Shown here: piece after piece, positions 1 through 8,362 of the stretch
Layout: every line of letters begins with the position of its first letter
Position numbering within the stretch: the first letter of the stretch is position 1
NCBI GenBank assembly: GCA_016209205.1
Contig: JACQWQ010000163.1
Span: 1 to 33,259 of the forward strand
Source: Chloroflexota bacterium
Lineage (GTDB): Bacteria; Chloroflexota; Anaerolineae; UBA4142; SHND01
DNA length: 33,259 nucleotides
Direction: 5' to 3'
The notes under the pieces: model-generated
The model's input: the letters and a program-made list of their open reading frames with translations, nothing else
Told to the model about the DNA's origin: nothing
Database searches by the model: none
Program-made: the position numbers and the translations under genes

Positions 1-2735
1 CACGGTTTGCGTCTTGCCCGCTGGATTGGTCGTGACCGTGACGCGATTCAGCGCATCGTAGGTGTAGGTGGTGGTGCGGTTCGCCGCATCGGTCGTGCTG
101 GTGCGATTGCCCACCGCATCGTAGCCAAACGTCGTGGTGTTGTTTTGCGCGTCCGCTACTCCCGTGACGCGGTTCGCCTCGTCGTAGGTATAAGTGGTCG
201 TGTGATTCAACGCGTCCGTCACACGCGTGCGGTTGCCAACGTTATCATAGCCGTAGGTCGTCGTTTGATTCAGCGCGTTTGTGACACTCGTCAAACGATT
301 GGCATTGTCCTACGTAAAAGTGGTCGTGTGGCTGCGCGCGTCGGTTACGCTGGTGCGATTGCCCGCATCATCAAAGCCGTAACTCGTGCTGTGTCCGTTT
401 GGATCAGTCACCGCCGTCATGCGATTGCTGGCGTCAAAGGTGTAGGTGGTCGTGTGATTATTCGCATCGGTCACGCTCGTGCGATTGCCCGCTGCATCGT
501 AACCGTAATGCGCGCTGTGATTCAACGCATCGGTGACGGTGACGAGCCGATTCAATTCATCGTATGCGTAGGTCGTGGTGTGATTGCGCATCCGTGCTGG
601 ACGCTTGCCGATTCAACACATCATACGTGTATGTGGTGGTATGATTGTTCGCATCCGTCACGCTGGTGCGGTTTCCATTCGCATCATAGCCATAACTCGT
701 CGTCTGGTTTAACGCATTGACGCTTGACGTTTGACGATGGTTGGCATCATACACATATTGGGTCACGCGGTTCATTGGGTCAGTTACACTGGTGCGATTG
801 CCGACCGCATCATAGTCATAGGTCGTCGTATGATTCAAAGGGTCGGTGACGGTGACGAGATAACCTGCATTGTTGTAGCCATAGCCCGTGACGCGAGTGT
901 TGGCGTCGGTGATGTTGGTGCGCTGTCCGTAAGTGTTGTAGCCATACTGGGTCACTTGGGACAATGGGTCAGTGACACTGGTGAGATTGCCGTTGGTGTA
1001 AGCATATTGGGTCACGCGGTTCATGGGGGCCGTGACGCTGGTCAAGTCGTTTTGCGCGTTGTAGGTGTAGGTTGTCGTTTCGTTCAGCGCGTTCGTGCGC
1101 GTCAAGAGGTTCCCGCGCTGATCGTAGGTGAACTGGGTCGCTTGAGACAATGGATCAGTCACGGAGGTGGCATTGAAATTCGCGTCGTAAGTGTAACTTG
1201 TCACGCCGCTGCGTGCGTCCGTGATTTGGGTCACTTGCCCCGTGCTGTTGAGCGCATACACGGTCGTATGGTTGTTGCCGTCGGTAAAACTCGTCGTGTT
1301 CGCGGTATAGTCGAAACTGCCGACGTTTGACGTTTGACGTGTGATGCTGTTCACGCGGTCGCTCGCGTCGTACCCAATGGTCGTGGTGTTACTGCGCGGA
1401 TCGGTGATGGTCGTGAGATGCCCGCCGCCGTAGGTGAACTCGGTCACGTAGGTCATTGGGTCACTGAACGTTTTCAAGCGGTTGTTGTTATACGTGATGT
1501 TCAGCGTGTGATTTGCGTGGTCGGTGATGGAGGTGAGTTTGCCCTCGGTGTAGCCGAACGTCAACGTCTGTCCCCCCGCCGCCTGTGCCTCTGTCAAAGC
1601 GTTTCCCGTGTAGGTCAACGTGACGGTGTTAATGTGCCGGTCGCGCAGCGCGGTCAATTTGCCGCTCGCGTCAAATTCGTGCGCGGTCTGGTCGGTATGC
1701 GTGAGCGTGAACGTGCCGTCGCCATTTTTCACGAGCGTATCAAAAACCCCTGCGGGCGCGTCATAATCGCCACCGCTTTGTGATACGAACAAGTGCTGTG
1801 TGCCGTCGCCGTCGGTGTAAAGCACGTCGCCGTTCGCTTGTTCCGCGAGCGCCGCGGCGTAGGTGTGCGTCCACGCGTTCGTGAGCGAGTTGTAAGTGAA
1901 AGTGAGATGGAGCGGCAGCCCGCGCGAAGGAATGCTGAACGCATTGTATTGCGCGATTAAATTGCCATTGCACAAATTCACGCGGGAGGAAACGCGGTCG
2001 GTCAACGCGAACGATTGATACGACAAATGGCGTTCGACGCCGAGACCGCATGCCGTGGCATTAGGGGTCGGCGAGGGCGTCGCAGTAGGCGTAGGTGTCG
2101 CCGTAAAAGTTGGCGTCTCTGTGGGCGTCGCGGTGTCGGTGGGCGTGAACGTTGCAGTACTGGTTGGCGTCGGCGTGAACGTTGCGGCGAACGTTGCAGT
2201 ACTGGTCGGCGTCTCTGTGGGCGTCTCCGTGAAGGTCGCCGCAAACGTCGGCGTCTCTGTCGGCATTTCCGTTGGGGTGTCGGTTGGTGTCTCGGTGGGC
2301 GTGGCGGTAGGTACATCCGTCGGCGTCTCCGTTGGCGTCTCGGTCGGAGTGTCAGTGGGCGCGTCCGTCGGCGTCGCAGTTGCCGTATCCGTCGGCGTCG
2401 CGGTATCGGTTGGAATGTCGGTGGGTGTGTCCGTTGGCGTCGCGGTTCCTGTATCCGTCGGAATATCGGTGGGCGTATCGGTTGGTGGAGCCGTCGGTGT
2501 ATCTGTCGGCGTGGCGCTCCGCCGCGGCGTCTTGGTGGGCTTGGGCGTCCGCGTCGGCTTGGGGGTGCGTGTTGACTTGGGTTTTTGTTGGTTTTGGGGC
2601 GACAAGCGCGGGGGCAGCTGTGCTTGGGTGTGCTCTCGCTTTAGCAATGTCGCTGCTAATGCTTGCAGTAGCCAAGCAAGTGAGCAGCAGCAAGACAACC
2701 AAGACCTGCAAACGAGTCAAGTTCAGGCGATGCAT
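1..2735 (-). pseudogene. Secreted RHS/YD-repeat protein with Pro-Thr stalk; frameshifted and partial
   Basis: A large exported repeat protein, running off the left edge. The start at 2735 has a strong Shine-Dalgarno (GGAGG, 5-nt spacer) and opens a typical signal peptide ([10 protein letters not shown] followed by VLVVLLLL). After about 45 codons the frame must shift to reach a long Pro-Thr stalk ([11 protein letters not shown] type, about 2050-2560), an N-terminal RHS-like domain, then about 25 YD repeats of roughly 21 residues (consensus [20 protein letters not shown]). Three lesions are visible: a likely one-base insertion at the G5 run 2561-2565, two bases missing near 586-590, and an in-frame TAG at 310-312 where the repeat expects Tyr. 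Coding similarity continues in frame from 309 to base 1. RHS proteins form cell-surface or toxin-delivering shells; no toxin end is in view. It could be a decaying gene or an intact gene with sequencing errors. Confidence 0.85.
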
Positions 2736-2807
2736 GAGGACCTCCGATGAATGCGCAAAGATTTGGGGATTGCATCTCGGCTAACTCGACGTGCCCAATA
2801 CAGGCGA

Positions 2808-2821
2808 TACAACAAGTTGTA
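2808..2821. promoter_or_regulatory. 14-bp palindrome upstream of the RHS gene
   Basis: TACAAC-AA-GTTGTA is a perfect dyad 73 bp upstream of the RHS start, in the 161-bp gap before the V4R gene. It is operator-like in size and place, but no matching regulator or clear promoter boxes are visible, so it may be chance. Confidence 0.25.
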
Positions 2822-2896
2822 CTATGCGAAATGACGCGAGGAAAAAATTCGAGCGGCTGCGCCGTTTCACTGTTCGAGCTCTTGGACTCTGTTGGT

Positions 2897-3547
2897 CTAA
2901 CTTTCTTCCGGCAACTTTTTCGGAATCTGATAACGGCACGCATCCGCGCCGTTGTTCAAACAGGTGATTTCTTTGACTTCGATAGGGCGGTCGGTGAGCC
3001 ACTTCATCGCTTCGCTGAACGTGCCGACGGTGACGAGACAGCACGGCTTGTCGTGTCTGGGACGCCACTGGCACATGCACTGGTCAATGACCACTAAGAA
3101 CGCTTCGTCGTTTTCTTCCAATCGCGCGGGTTGATTCACCGTCTTGTTTGCCGCGCCGACGATTTGCTGCAAGAGAATTTTCATTTTCGCTTGCGGCGAA
3201 ATCAGCGGCATGTTTTTCAACGCGTTGCCCGCAATGCCCAAGAGCGCGGATTGCTCGCGCAGACTGTAGCGAAATAATTCACGCCCCACGCGAATCAAGA
3301 TCGCACGCGCCCCGCGTGGTCCGAGAAAATCTTCGACGGCTTGTTCCACTTTGCCGTATTCGCCAAAGGTCACGCCATACTCGAGCGTGTTCGCGGGATA
3401 GTTGTTGATGTAATGCGAAAGTTTAGCGCCGTTCAGCACCGCTTTGATGCCGTCCGAGCCCATTACCTCTTCAATCGAGAGAAAGAGCAAGCGCAGCGCG
3501 CCGCTGGGCATGCCGCGTACGGGGAGAGAAGATTGTTGAGCATCCAT
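2897..3547 (-). CDS. V4R-domain (4-vinyl reductase type) small-molecule-binding protein
   Basis: A 216-residue soluble protein. The C-terminal third has the V4R pattern: a region around residues 160-180 ending in GTFSEAMKWL, then EVKEITCLNNGADACRYQI near residues 190-208, which matches the family's conserved E-x-x-C-x-x-x-G-x-x-x-C-x-F/Y-x-I ending. V4R domains bind small hydrophobic ligands or metal through such Cys residues and usually act as sensors rather than enzymes. The N-terminal part (residues 15-110) is helical and resembles the heme-NO-binding-like region often joined to V4R. It is the last gene of the DUF4388-GTPase-V4R group, 112 bp after the GTPase; the gap holds a palindromic repeat. 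Start chosen at the first ATG; no good ribosome site is seen. A signalling role with the neighbouring GTPase is inference. Confidence 0.7.
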   Translation of the reverse strand: MDAQQSSLPVRGMPSGALRLLFLSIEEVMGSDGIKAVLNGAKLSHYINNYPANTLEYGVTFGEYGKVEQAVEDFLGPRGARAILIRVGRELFRYSLREQSALLGIAGNALKNMPLISPQAKMKILLQQIVGAANKTVNQPARLEENDEAFLVVIDQCMCQWRPRHDKPCCLVTVGTFSEAMKWLTDRPIEVKEITCLNNGADACRYQIPKKLPEES

Positions 3548-3584
3548 AAAATTCCGTTGGGGGGTGTAGGGGTGTGCACGTCAA

Positions 3585-3649
3585 GTAGTATAGCGCCTTG
3601 TGCGCGCTCGTACTTGTGAGCATCTCACGCCCACAAGGGGCGATACTAC
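3585..3649. repeat. Palindromic repeat, 18-bp arms
   Basis: The left arm GTAGTATAGCGCCTTGTG (3585-3602) pairs with 3632-3649 with two mismatches around a 29-nt loop. It fills most of the gap between the V4R and GTPase genes. There is no T-run after the stem, so it does not look like a simple terminator. It resembles small dispersed palindromes seen between genes in many environmental bacteria. Confidence 0.7.
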
Positions 3650-3659
3650 ATTTGCAATT

Positions 3660-4190
3660 TCAATCTTGCGCGCGCTCGAGAATCGTATACAGCAATTCGA
3701 GCAAAACGTATTTGACGCTTTCCTTTTGATTCGCAATGCAGGGCAGCACCTTGACGCCGTCGTCCAGCCCGAGCGCGATCTTCATGTCTTCGGGCGACCA
3801 CGCGTCCGGATGGTCTTGTTTGTTTGCAGCGACGACGAACGGCGTCTCACTATAACGGCGAAAGGTGTCGAGGATCGAGCGCGCTTCGCGGAACGTTTCG
3901 GGGCGCACGCTGTCCACCATGACGACGAAACCAAGCATCCCTTCGGACAAAATTTCCCACATGAAATCAAAACGGCGCTGTCCGGGCGTGCCGAAAAGAT
4001 ACAGCACCAAATCTTTGTCAATGGTGATGCGCCCGAAATCCATCGCGACCGTCGTTTGCGCTTTTACGGCGCGTGTCTCGTCGCTGATCTTGCGCTCGGT
4101 GCGCACGACGGCGATTTCACTGATACTGCCAATAAACTCTGTTTTACCGGCGGCAAAGGGTCCGGTGACTACCATTTTGACAGTCTGCAT
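3660..4190 (-). CDS. Small Ras-like GTPase (MglA/Rab-like bacterial family)
   Basis: A 176-residue single-domain G protein. P-loop GPFAAGKT at residues 10-17, switch I threonines at 46-47 (AQTTVAMDFG), G3 motif FGTPGQ at 66-71, and base-specificity motif NKQD at 123-126. The G3 motif has Gly-Thr-Pro-Gly-Gln in place of the usual Asp-x-Ala-Gly-Gln, a variant common in this prokaryotic branch, so the usual Mg-water Asp is absent. Such GTPases act as switches in polarity, motility or signalling and are often encoded beside DUF4388 or roadblock proteins. It lies 60 bp after the DUF4388 gene and 112 bp before the V4R gene in the same direction, most likely one operon. No clear Shine-Dalgarno; an alternative start is Met6. 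Confidence 0.85.
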   Translation of the reverse strand: MQTVKMVVTGPFAAGKTEFIGSISEIAVVRTERKISDETRAVKAQTTVAMDFGRITIDKDLVLYLFGTPGQRRFDFMWEILSEGMLGFVVMVDSVRPETFREARSILDTFRRYSETPFVVAANKQDHPDAWSPEDMKIALGLDDGVKVLPCIANQKESVKYVLLELLYTILERAQD

Positions 4191-4220
4191 AAGGCGTTGC
4201 GGAGTAAAAAATGATGGATC

Positions 4221-4254
4221 GTAGGGATGGAACGAAACGGCGTTCGTTCCCTAC
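4221..4254. repeat. Palindrome of the GGAACG-ACGGCG-CGTTCC family
   Basis: The stem GTAGGGA-TG-GAACGAA pairs with TTCGTTCCCTAC around the loop ACGGCG (4237-4242). The stop codon of the DUF4388 gene (4251-4253) lies inside the right arm. A related hairpin with the identical loop ACGGCG lies at 17016-17037 inside a glycosyltransferase gene, so this is a dispersed family, not a local terminator. Confidence 0.7.
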
Positions 4255-5087
4255 CGACGGCGAATGCCGTCAATGATGCGCAGCAAAACGCCGCGCGATA
4301 ATTTCGCCCCGGGCAGCGGACCGCGCGGCGGCGCCGGTTCCACGCGGATGGGCTGCGCCATTTCAATCAAACCATTTTGTTTCAAACCATACACCACGCG
4401 GCGGACCTGAAATTCGTCCAACCCGAGATATTCGCCGATTTGCTTGATGCTGTTGCGCGAATTGATGAATGAAATTACTTGCCACTGTTCGCGCGTCAAA
4501 GAAATATCGCGCAGGTTCGTGCCGGGTCGTTCCGCGAAACGCAGCGGCACGTCGAGATCCGGAATTTCATCGCGCAAATGTTCCCATTCCTGCTGGCGGC
4601 GATTGCCTTCGAGAATCACATTTTCCAGCGACAGCGGAACGGTGATGCGCTCTTCCGGCGGCAGTTGATTCGGCTCGAAACGAAAATCTCCCGCCGCCCA
4701 CGTAAACAATTGGTACACGGTTTCGAGCAAATAACCCCGCACGCCTTGAATAATATCGTTTTGCGAAAGATAGCCGTTTTGGATGAGCAGCAAACCGAGC
4801 TCTTTGTCGGTATCCACACGCGAGCGAACGTTCACGGCTTGCGCTTGTTCCGGGGTCAAGCGTCCTACCTGCACCAAAACGTCGGTGAGCCGCGACGGTT
4901 TGCCTTCGAACGCCGCATGGATCAAGCGCCCTTCGCGAAAGTACAAAGCCGCGGGGTGCGTATGTCCATTCGCGCCGCTAGAAAGCGGTTCGGGCTTTAC
5001 TGCCAGTGCGCCGGTCTTGTGCGCCAGATTGATGAGATTCAAAAGCTGGTGCAGTGAAAAATCGCGGAGATTGCCTTTAAGCGCCAT
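4251..5087 (-). CDS. DUF4388 (PatA-like N-terminal) protein with C-terminal winged-helix-like region
   Basis: A 278-residue cytoplasmic protein. Residues 1-65 carry the DUF4388 signature: MALKGNLRDFSLHQLLNLI, then TGALAVK, ALYFREGRLIHA. Residues 80-135 form a helical region (LLIQNGYLSQNDIIQGVRGYLLETVYQLFTWAAGDFRFE) of the kind that usually follows DUF4388. Residues 195-245 (LTREQWQVISFINSRNSIKQIG..., then LDEFQVRRVVYGLKQNGLIE) look like a winged-helix module. DUF4388 proteins are regulatory, often linked to small GTPases and two-component systems; the exact job is unknown. First gene of the three-gene group, with a promoter at 5127-5156. The last codons and stop run into a palindromic repeat. 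Confidence 0.8.
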   Translation of the reverse strand: MALKGNLRDFSLHQLLNLINLAHKTGALAVKPEPLSSGANGHTHPAALYFREGRLIHAAFEGKPSRLTDVLVQVGRLTPEQAQAVNVRSRVDTDKELGLLLIQNGYLSQNDIIQGVRGYLLETVYQLFTWAAGDFRFEPNQLPPEERITVPLSLENVILEGNRRQQEWEHLRDEIPDLDVPLRFAERPGTNLRDISLTREQWQVISFINSRNSIKQIGEYLGLDEFQVRRVVYGLKQNGLIEMAQPIRVEPAPPRGPLPGAKLSRGVLLRIIDGIRRR

Positions 5088-5126
5088 ACTGGGTCCGTGC
5101 CAATCACTTGCAATTTGCTGCTAGCG

Positions 5127-5156
5127 ATTATACCTTAAACGAAATTAGCGCGTCAA
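5127..5156 (-). promoter_or_regulatory. Sigma70-like promoter for the DUF4388-GTPase-V4R operon
   Basis: On the minus strand, TTGACG (5151-5156) is followed after 18 nt by a perfect TATAAT (5127-5132). Transcription would start near 5119, about 30 nt before the DUF4388 ATG at 5087. This is the best promoter match I found in the window. Confidence 0.6.
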
Positions 5157-5217
5157 CAGTACCTGCGGTGGATTATTACCTATCCACTGAAATCTTTGCG
5201 CAAAAAGCCAATTCCAA

Positions 5218-5268
5218 GTTCAACTTGAACAGCGACGCGGCGAATGAGCGGCGCTCGCTTGCGAGCGC
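5218..5268. promoter_or_regulatory. Two short dyads in the divergent intergenic region
   Basis: GTTCAA-C-TTGAAC (5218-5230) and GCGCTCG-CTTG-CGAGCGC (5251-5268) are perfect inverted repeats in the 266-bp gap between the divergent DUF4388 gene and the small plus-strand gene. They could be operators, or the second could be a leader hairpin for the plus-strand gene. No matching regulator is known here. Confidence 0.25.
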
Positions 5269-5353
5269 AACGCATTCGCCAGCAAAATCGCTTGACGCCT
5301 ATGTGCAGGCCTTGGATAATACGGCGCACTTGCAGGAAGAGGGGGCACACCAC

Positions 5354-5641
5354 ATGAACCAAGCGTCGCGTGCGGAACAAATCGCGCAGCAGTTACTCGC
5401 GGCGGGCGCTGCACATTTCGAATACGAAACGACCGTGCTCAAGGGTGTGTACGATGAACAATGGAGCGCTTGGTACGCCGCGTATCTATTGGCGCATGAT
5501 TGGAATGCTTTGTTTGCGCGCACGTGGGATGCGAACGCGCTCGCCGCCATGCTGCATCAATTGAATCAGGAGCAGCGCGCACGCGCGCCGCAAGCGGCGT
5601 GGCAAGAATATTGCGCGCGACGCTTTGCGGAAATAGCTTGA
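5354..5641 (+). CDS. Small conserved-looking protein of unknown function
   Basis: A 95-residue protein, the only plus-strand gene supported in the window. The open frame begins at 5108, but the ATG at 5354 is preceded by GGAAGAGGGGG with an 8-nt spacer, so the short form is chosen. It is acidic to neutral, mostly helical and rich in Ala, Trp and Tyr (for example EQWSAWYAAYLLAHDWNALF), with no signal peptide or membrane segment. I do not recognise a named domain. It ends 2 bp before the end of the convergent large membrane-protein gene and diverges from the DUF4388 operon, so it is probably expressed alone. Confidence 0.6.
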   Translation: MNQASRAEQIAQQLLAAGAAHFEYETTVLKGVYDEQWSAWYAAYLLAHDWNALFARTWDANALAAMLHQLNQEQRARAPQAAWQEYCARRFAEIA

Positions 5642-5643
5642 CG

Positions 5644-8362
5644 TCACGGCGCAACGATGACCAAGGGGGAAACACCCGCCGTGCGCGTCAGGGATGTACC
5701 CTTCTTTTGAACCTCGAACGTGTACAGCGGAATGCGCGCGACGAGCACGTTCGCGCGAAAAATTTCCAACGCCCCGCGATATTTTCCGTCGGGCAGCGCG
5801 GGCGTCGCAAACGATTGGTACGGCGCATCGTCAAATTGGAGAATCATCTCGCCCCCATTGCGCGCCGATATATCAACGCGTTGGCGCGGCGCGCCCGACG
5901 CTTCAGTTCGCGCCATCACCTGCTCCGCGTGTGTTCCCGCGCGCGTCCCGCGCAGGATCCAGCGCCACACGAGGTTTTCCCCCTTCGGATTCACTACAAA
6001 ACAACGCGCGTCCAGTTCGCCCGCAGTTTGATTCGCGCAGCGCACAAGGATTGACGGGAAATGGATTTGCGCGTTCGGCGCAGTGTCTGTTTCCCCCAGC
6101 TGAATGTACGGCACGAATAATGTGGGGTCTGCATCGGGAAATTGATGCGGAAATTGCACGCGCGCCGCGTCGAGAAATTCCGCTGCGACAGTCGGCGTAA
6201 TGACCAATGTTGCGGGCAAGTTGGTATTTGATGCAGTAAAGGTCGTCAGCCCCGGCGTCAATTCAATCTCTGCGGTTTGACCGCCCACTTCGAGCTGCAC
6301 GCTTTGCGGCACGAACGATGCGAATGCGATAGTCACATCACGCGTGCCCTGCGTGGTCGAAATTGTTTTCGTGCCCGAAATGATTTCTTGCGCGCCCAGC
6401 GTAAACGTCAGCGTTTGCGGCGCAATCGTTTGGACGTTCAATGCGTGGTGCGCGACAACGCCTTGTACGCGCGGATACAACGCAAAGGTTTCGTTCGACC
6501 ACAACGCATTATTTTGGTATCCGCGCAACAGCGGGTCTTCGCCGCGTGCCAACAGCGCATAATCGTACACGCGTCCCGCTGCGGCGTTCTCCAATTTCCC
6601 ATAACCCGTTGTCACATTTCCGCGCAACGGATTTTCCCGCAGCGCATAAGCCGCAAGCCCCATCGGAATTTCTTGGACCTCCGCGCGGTCGGTCAAAAAA
6701 ACTTGCGCGCCGGGCGTGACATGCGCCTTCACCGCGCGCACTTTTAACGCGTCTGCGTCAAAGAACGCGGGGCGCGGTTTGAAATACTGCTCCAGCGACA
6801 ACGCGAACGTAAACAGCGTGAACGAGAAAAACAACGCGAGTAGAAATTTCGCATTTCTAATTTCTAATTTTGAATTTTGAATTGCGAATTCCACGCCTTG
6901 TACGACCAGTGCCAGCAACACGTACGACACCAGCGACAAACTTTTTAGAAAGCCGTACGGATACGGGCGCAAGAACGGTAAACGAAACAGCGCGACATAA
7001 AACACACTCGCGGCGACGACGAGATACCACACCGCGCGGCGTTCCTTGTCCGTGCGCAATTGCCACAATGCGTACAGCGACGACAAAACCGCCGCGAGGG
7101 TCAACACCGGCGCGCTGCTGTCCCACACGCGCACGGCAAGGTCGTACAACCACGGCGTCGGAATCGCGTGTCCCACCGCGAGGTCGAGCACATACAGCGA
7201 CCAGCCGTAGCCATCTGACAGCGGCACGAATTCACGCAAGCCGATGGCGAGCGGCGCGCGCCCATAGTATTCGCGAATGAAATCTTGGAGCTGAAACAAC
7301 GCCGGAAATGAAAGCGCGACGGTGAACGCCGCAATCGCCGCGCCGCGCAAAAAAATTTCCGCGCGCGATTTTTCTGTGACGACAAGATACAAACCCATGC
7401 CGGTCAGCGGCAGCGCCGCGGCGACGAGCGCGGGATGATACGTGACGTTCAACGCGGCGAGAAACAGTGCCGCCAGCGTGACGACGTGTAGTCGTTCCGC
7501 GCGTGCTCGCAACGCGTGCGCGCCGAACGTTAACGCGAGCGGTAATAGGGCTAGCGACGCGAGGTGCAGCCCAAAACTCCAATAGGCAAACCACAGCAGC
7601 AAACCATTCAGCGCCAGCAATCCTGTTGCCATCAACGCGGCACGCGGCGACATGTTCAACGTCGCGCGAAAAAACATGAACGCGGCGATGACGCCCAACG
7701 CGTGCAGCACGCCGAGCAGAATAGCGAACGAATCGAACGCCTGCGTTTGCAGCAGCACGTCGAGCGTCGCGTGCAAATACGAAAAACCCATCGGCAGCGG
7801 CAAAATGTGACGCGACAGAATGGTCGTGAGCAGCGGATTCGGCGGCGCATTCACGAGCGCAGCGCGGCAAATAAAATTCATAATCCCAATTCTCGCCAAT
7901 GATGGTCGCGTAACCGTACCGCGCGAGCGGCGCAACTGCCGCCGCGAACGCAATCAATGCAAATCCCAAGACCAGCCAGTGTGCGCGTCTGCTTTCATTG
8001 CCCGTCCTGTCATTGCGAGGAGTGTCCTTTGCGACGAAGCAATCTCTACGCGTATCACCAAGAGACTGCTTCGTGCCTCGCAGTGACACAGCGCCGCGCG
8101 CGCGCCATCGCCGCAGTAACACCAATCCGTTCAACAGCGTTGTCACCGCAACCAGCGCCCACGTCGCGCGTGTGAGGTCGAATCCCAAAAACAGCGCGAG
8201 GTAATCCCACACGATCACCAGCGCCATGCCGACGAACGGCGTGAGCAAAACGCGCCACGCGGCAAAATGGGCGGGCAATAACAGGCGGGCGACGCCAAAA
8301 CCAAAATAAAACAGCGCGACCATCATCGCCGCGCCGAATGCGAGAATTTGTAAAACAATCAT
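5644..8362 (-). CDS. Large polytopic membrane protein, glycosyltransferase-like; apparent frameshift near 7870
   Basis: Two open frames join to give one product of about 900 residues. The start at 8362 (MIVLQILAFG) overlaps the upstream glycosyltransferase stop by 4 nt (ATGA). The first part has membrane helices and reaches the motif IIGENWDYEFYLP. The reading then continues in another frame with LVNAPPNPLLTTILSRHILPLP, many further helices, and a beta-rich C-terminal region of about 300 residues. Removing one base near 7867-7880 would restore a continuous protein. The topology, a multi-helix core plus a large outer domain, fits GT-C type enzymes or a flippase-like glycan protein, but no catalytic motif is certain. 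Two repeats are translated in frame: a palindrome at 8008-8088 and a heptad run at 6854-6888. The frameshift may be decay or an assembly error. Confidence 0.7.
6854..6888. repeat. Heptanucleotide tandem run inside a coding region
   Basis: Five heptamers in one register: TTTCTAA x2, TTTTGAA x2, TTGCGAA. It is translated within the membrane protein as part of EFAIQNSKLEIRNAKF, between predicted membrane helices, without breaking the frame. The TTTTGAA unit recurs at 8550-8570. Confidence 0.75.
8008..8088. repeat. 81-bp dispersed palindromic element translated in frame
   Basis: The ends TGTCATTGCGAGG and CCTCGCAGTGACA are inverted with one mismatch, and an inner pair (CGAAGCAATCTC / GAGACTGCTTCG) also folds back. 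On the minus strand it encodes 27 residues including SLRGTKQSLGDTRRDCFVAK and PRNDR. From memory, similar peptides recur in annotated proteins of many unrelated bacteria where such palindromes have landed in genes. It sits in a loop of the large membrane protein and keeps the frame. Confidence 0.85.

Noticed and set aside
7..2750. Long plus-strand open frames opposite the RHS gene, one reading as [10 protein letters not shown] repeats
   Set aside because: They are antisense readings of the YD repeats and Pro-Thr stalk; a periodic gene leaves open frames on both strands. The minus strand has the signal peptide and Shine-Dalgarno.
3585..3649. Rho-independent terminator after the GTPase gene
   Set aside because: The stem has mismatches, a 29-nt loop and no T-run; it fits the dispersed palindrome class better.
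5108..5353. N-terminal extension of the plus-strand gene from 5108
   Set aside because: The ATG at 5354 has a strong ribosome site, and the upstream codons overlap the promoter and dyads of the divergent operon.
7232..7860. Second independent gene from the 3' part of the 8362 frame after the break
   Set aside because: Past about 7860 that frame loses all hydrophobic pattern and becomes Arg-rich, typical of a shadow; the real sense is in the other frame.
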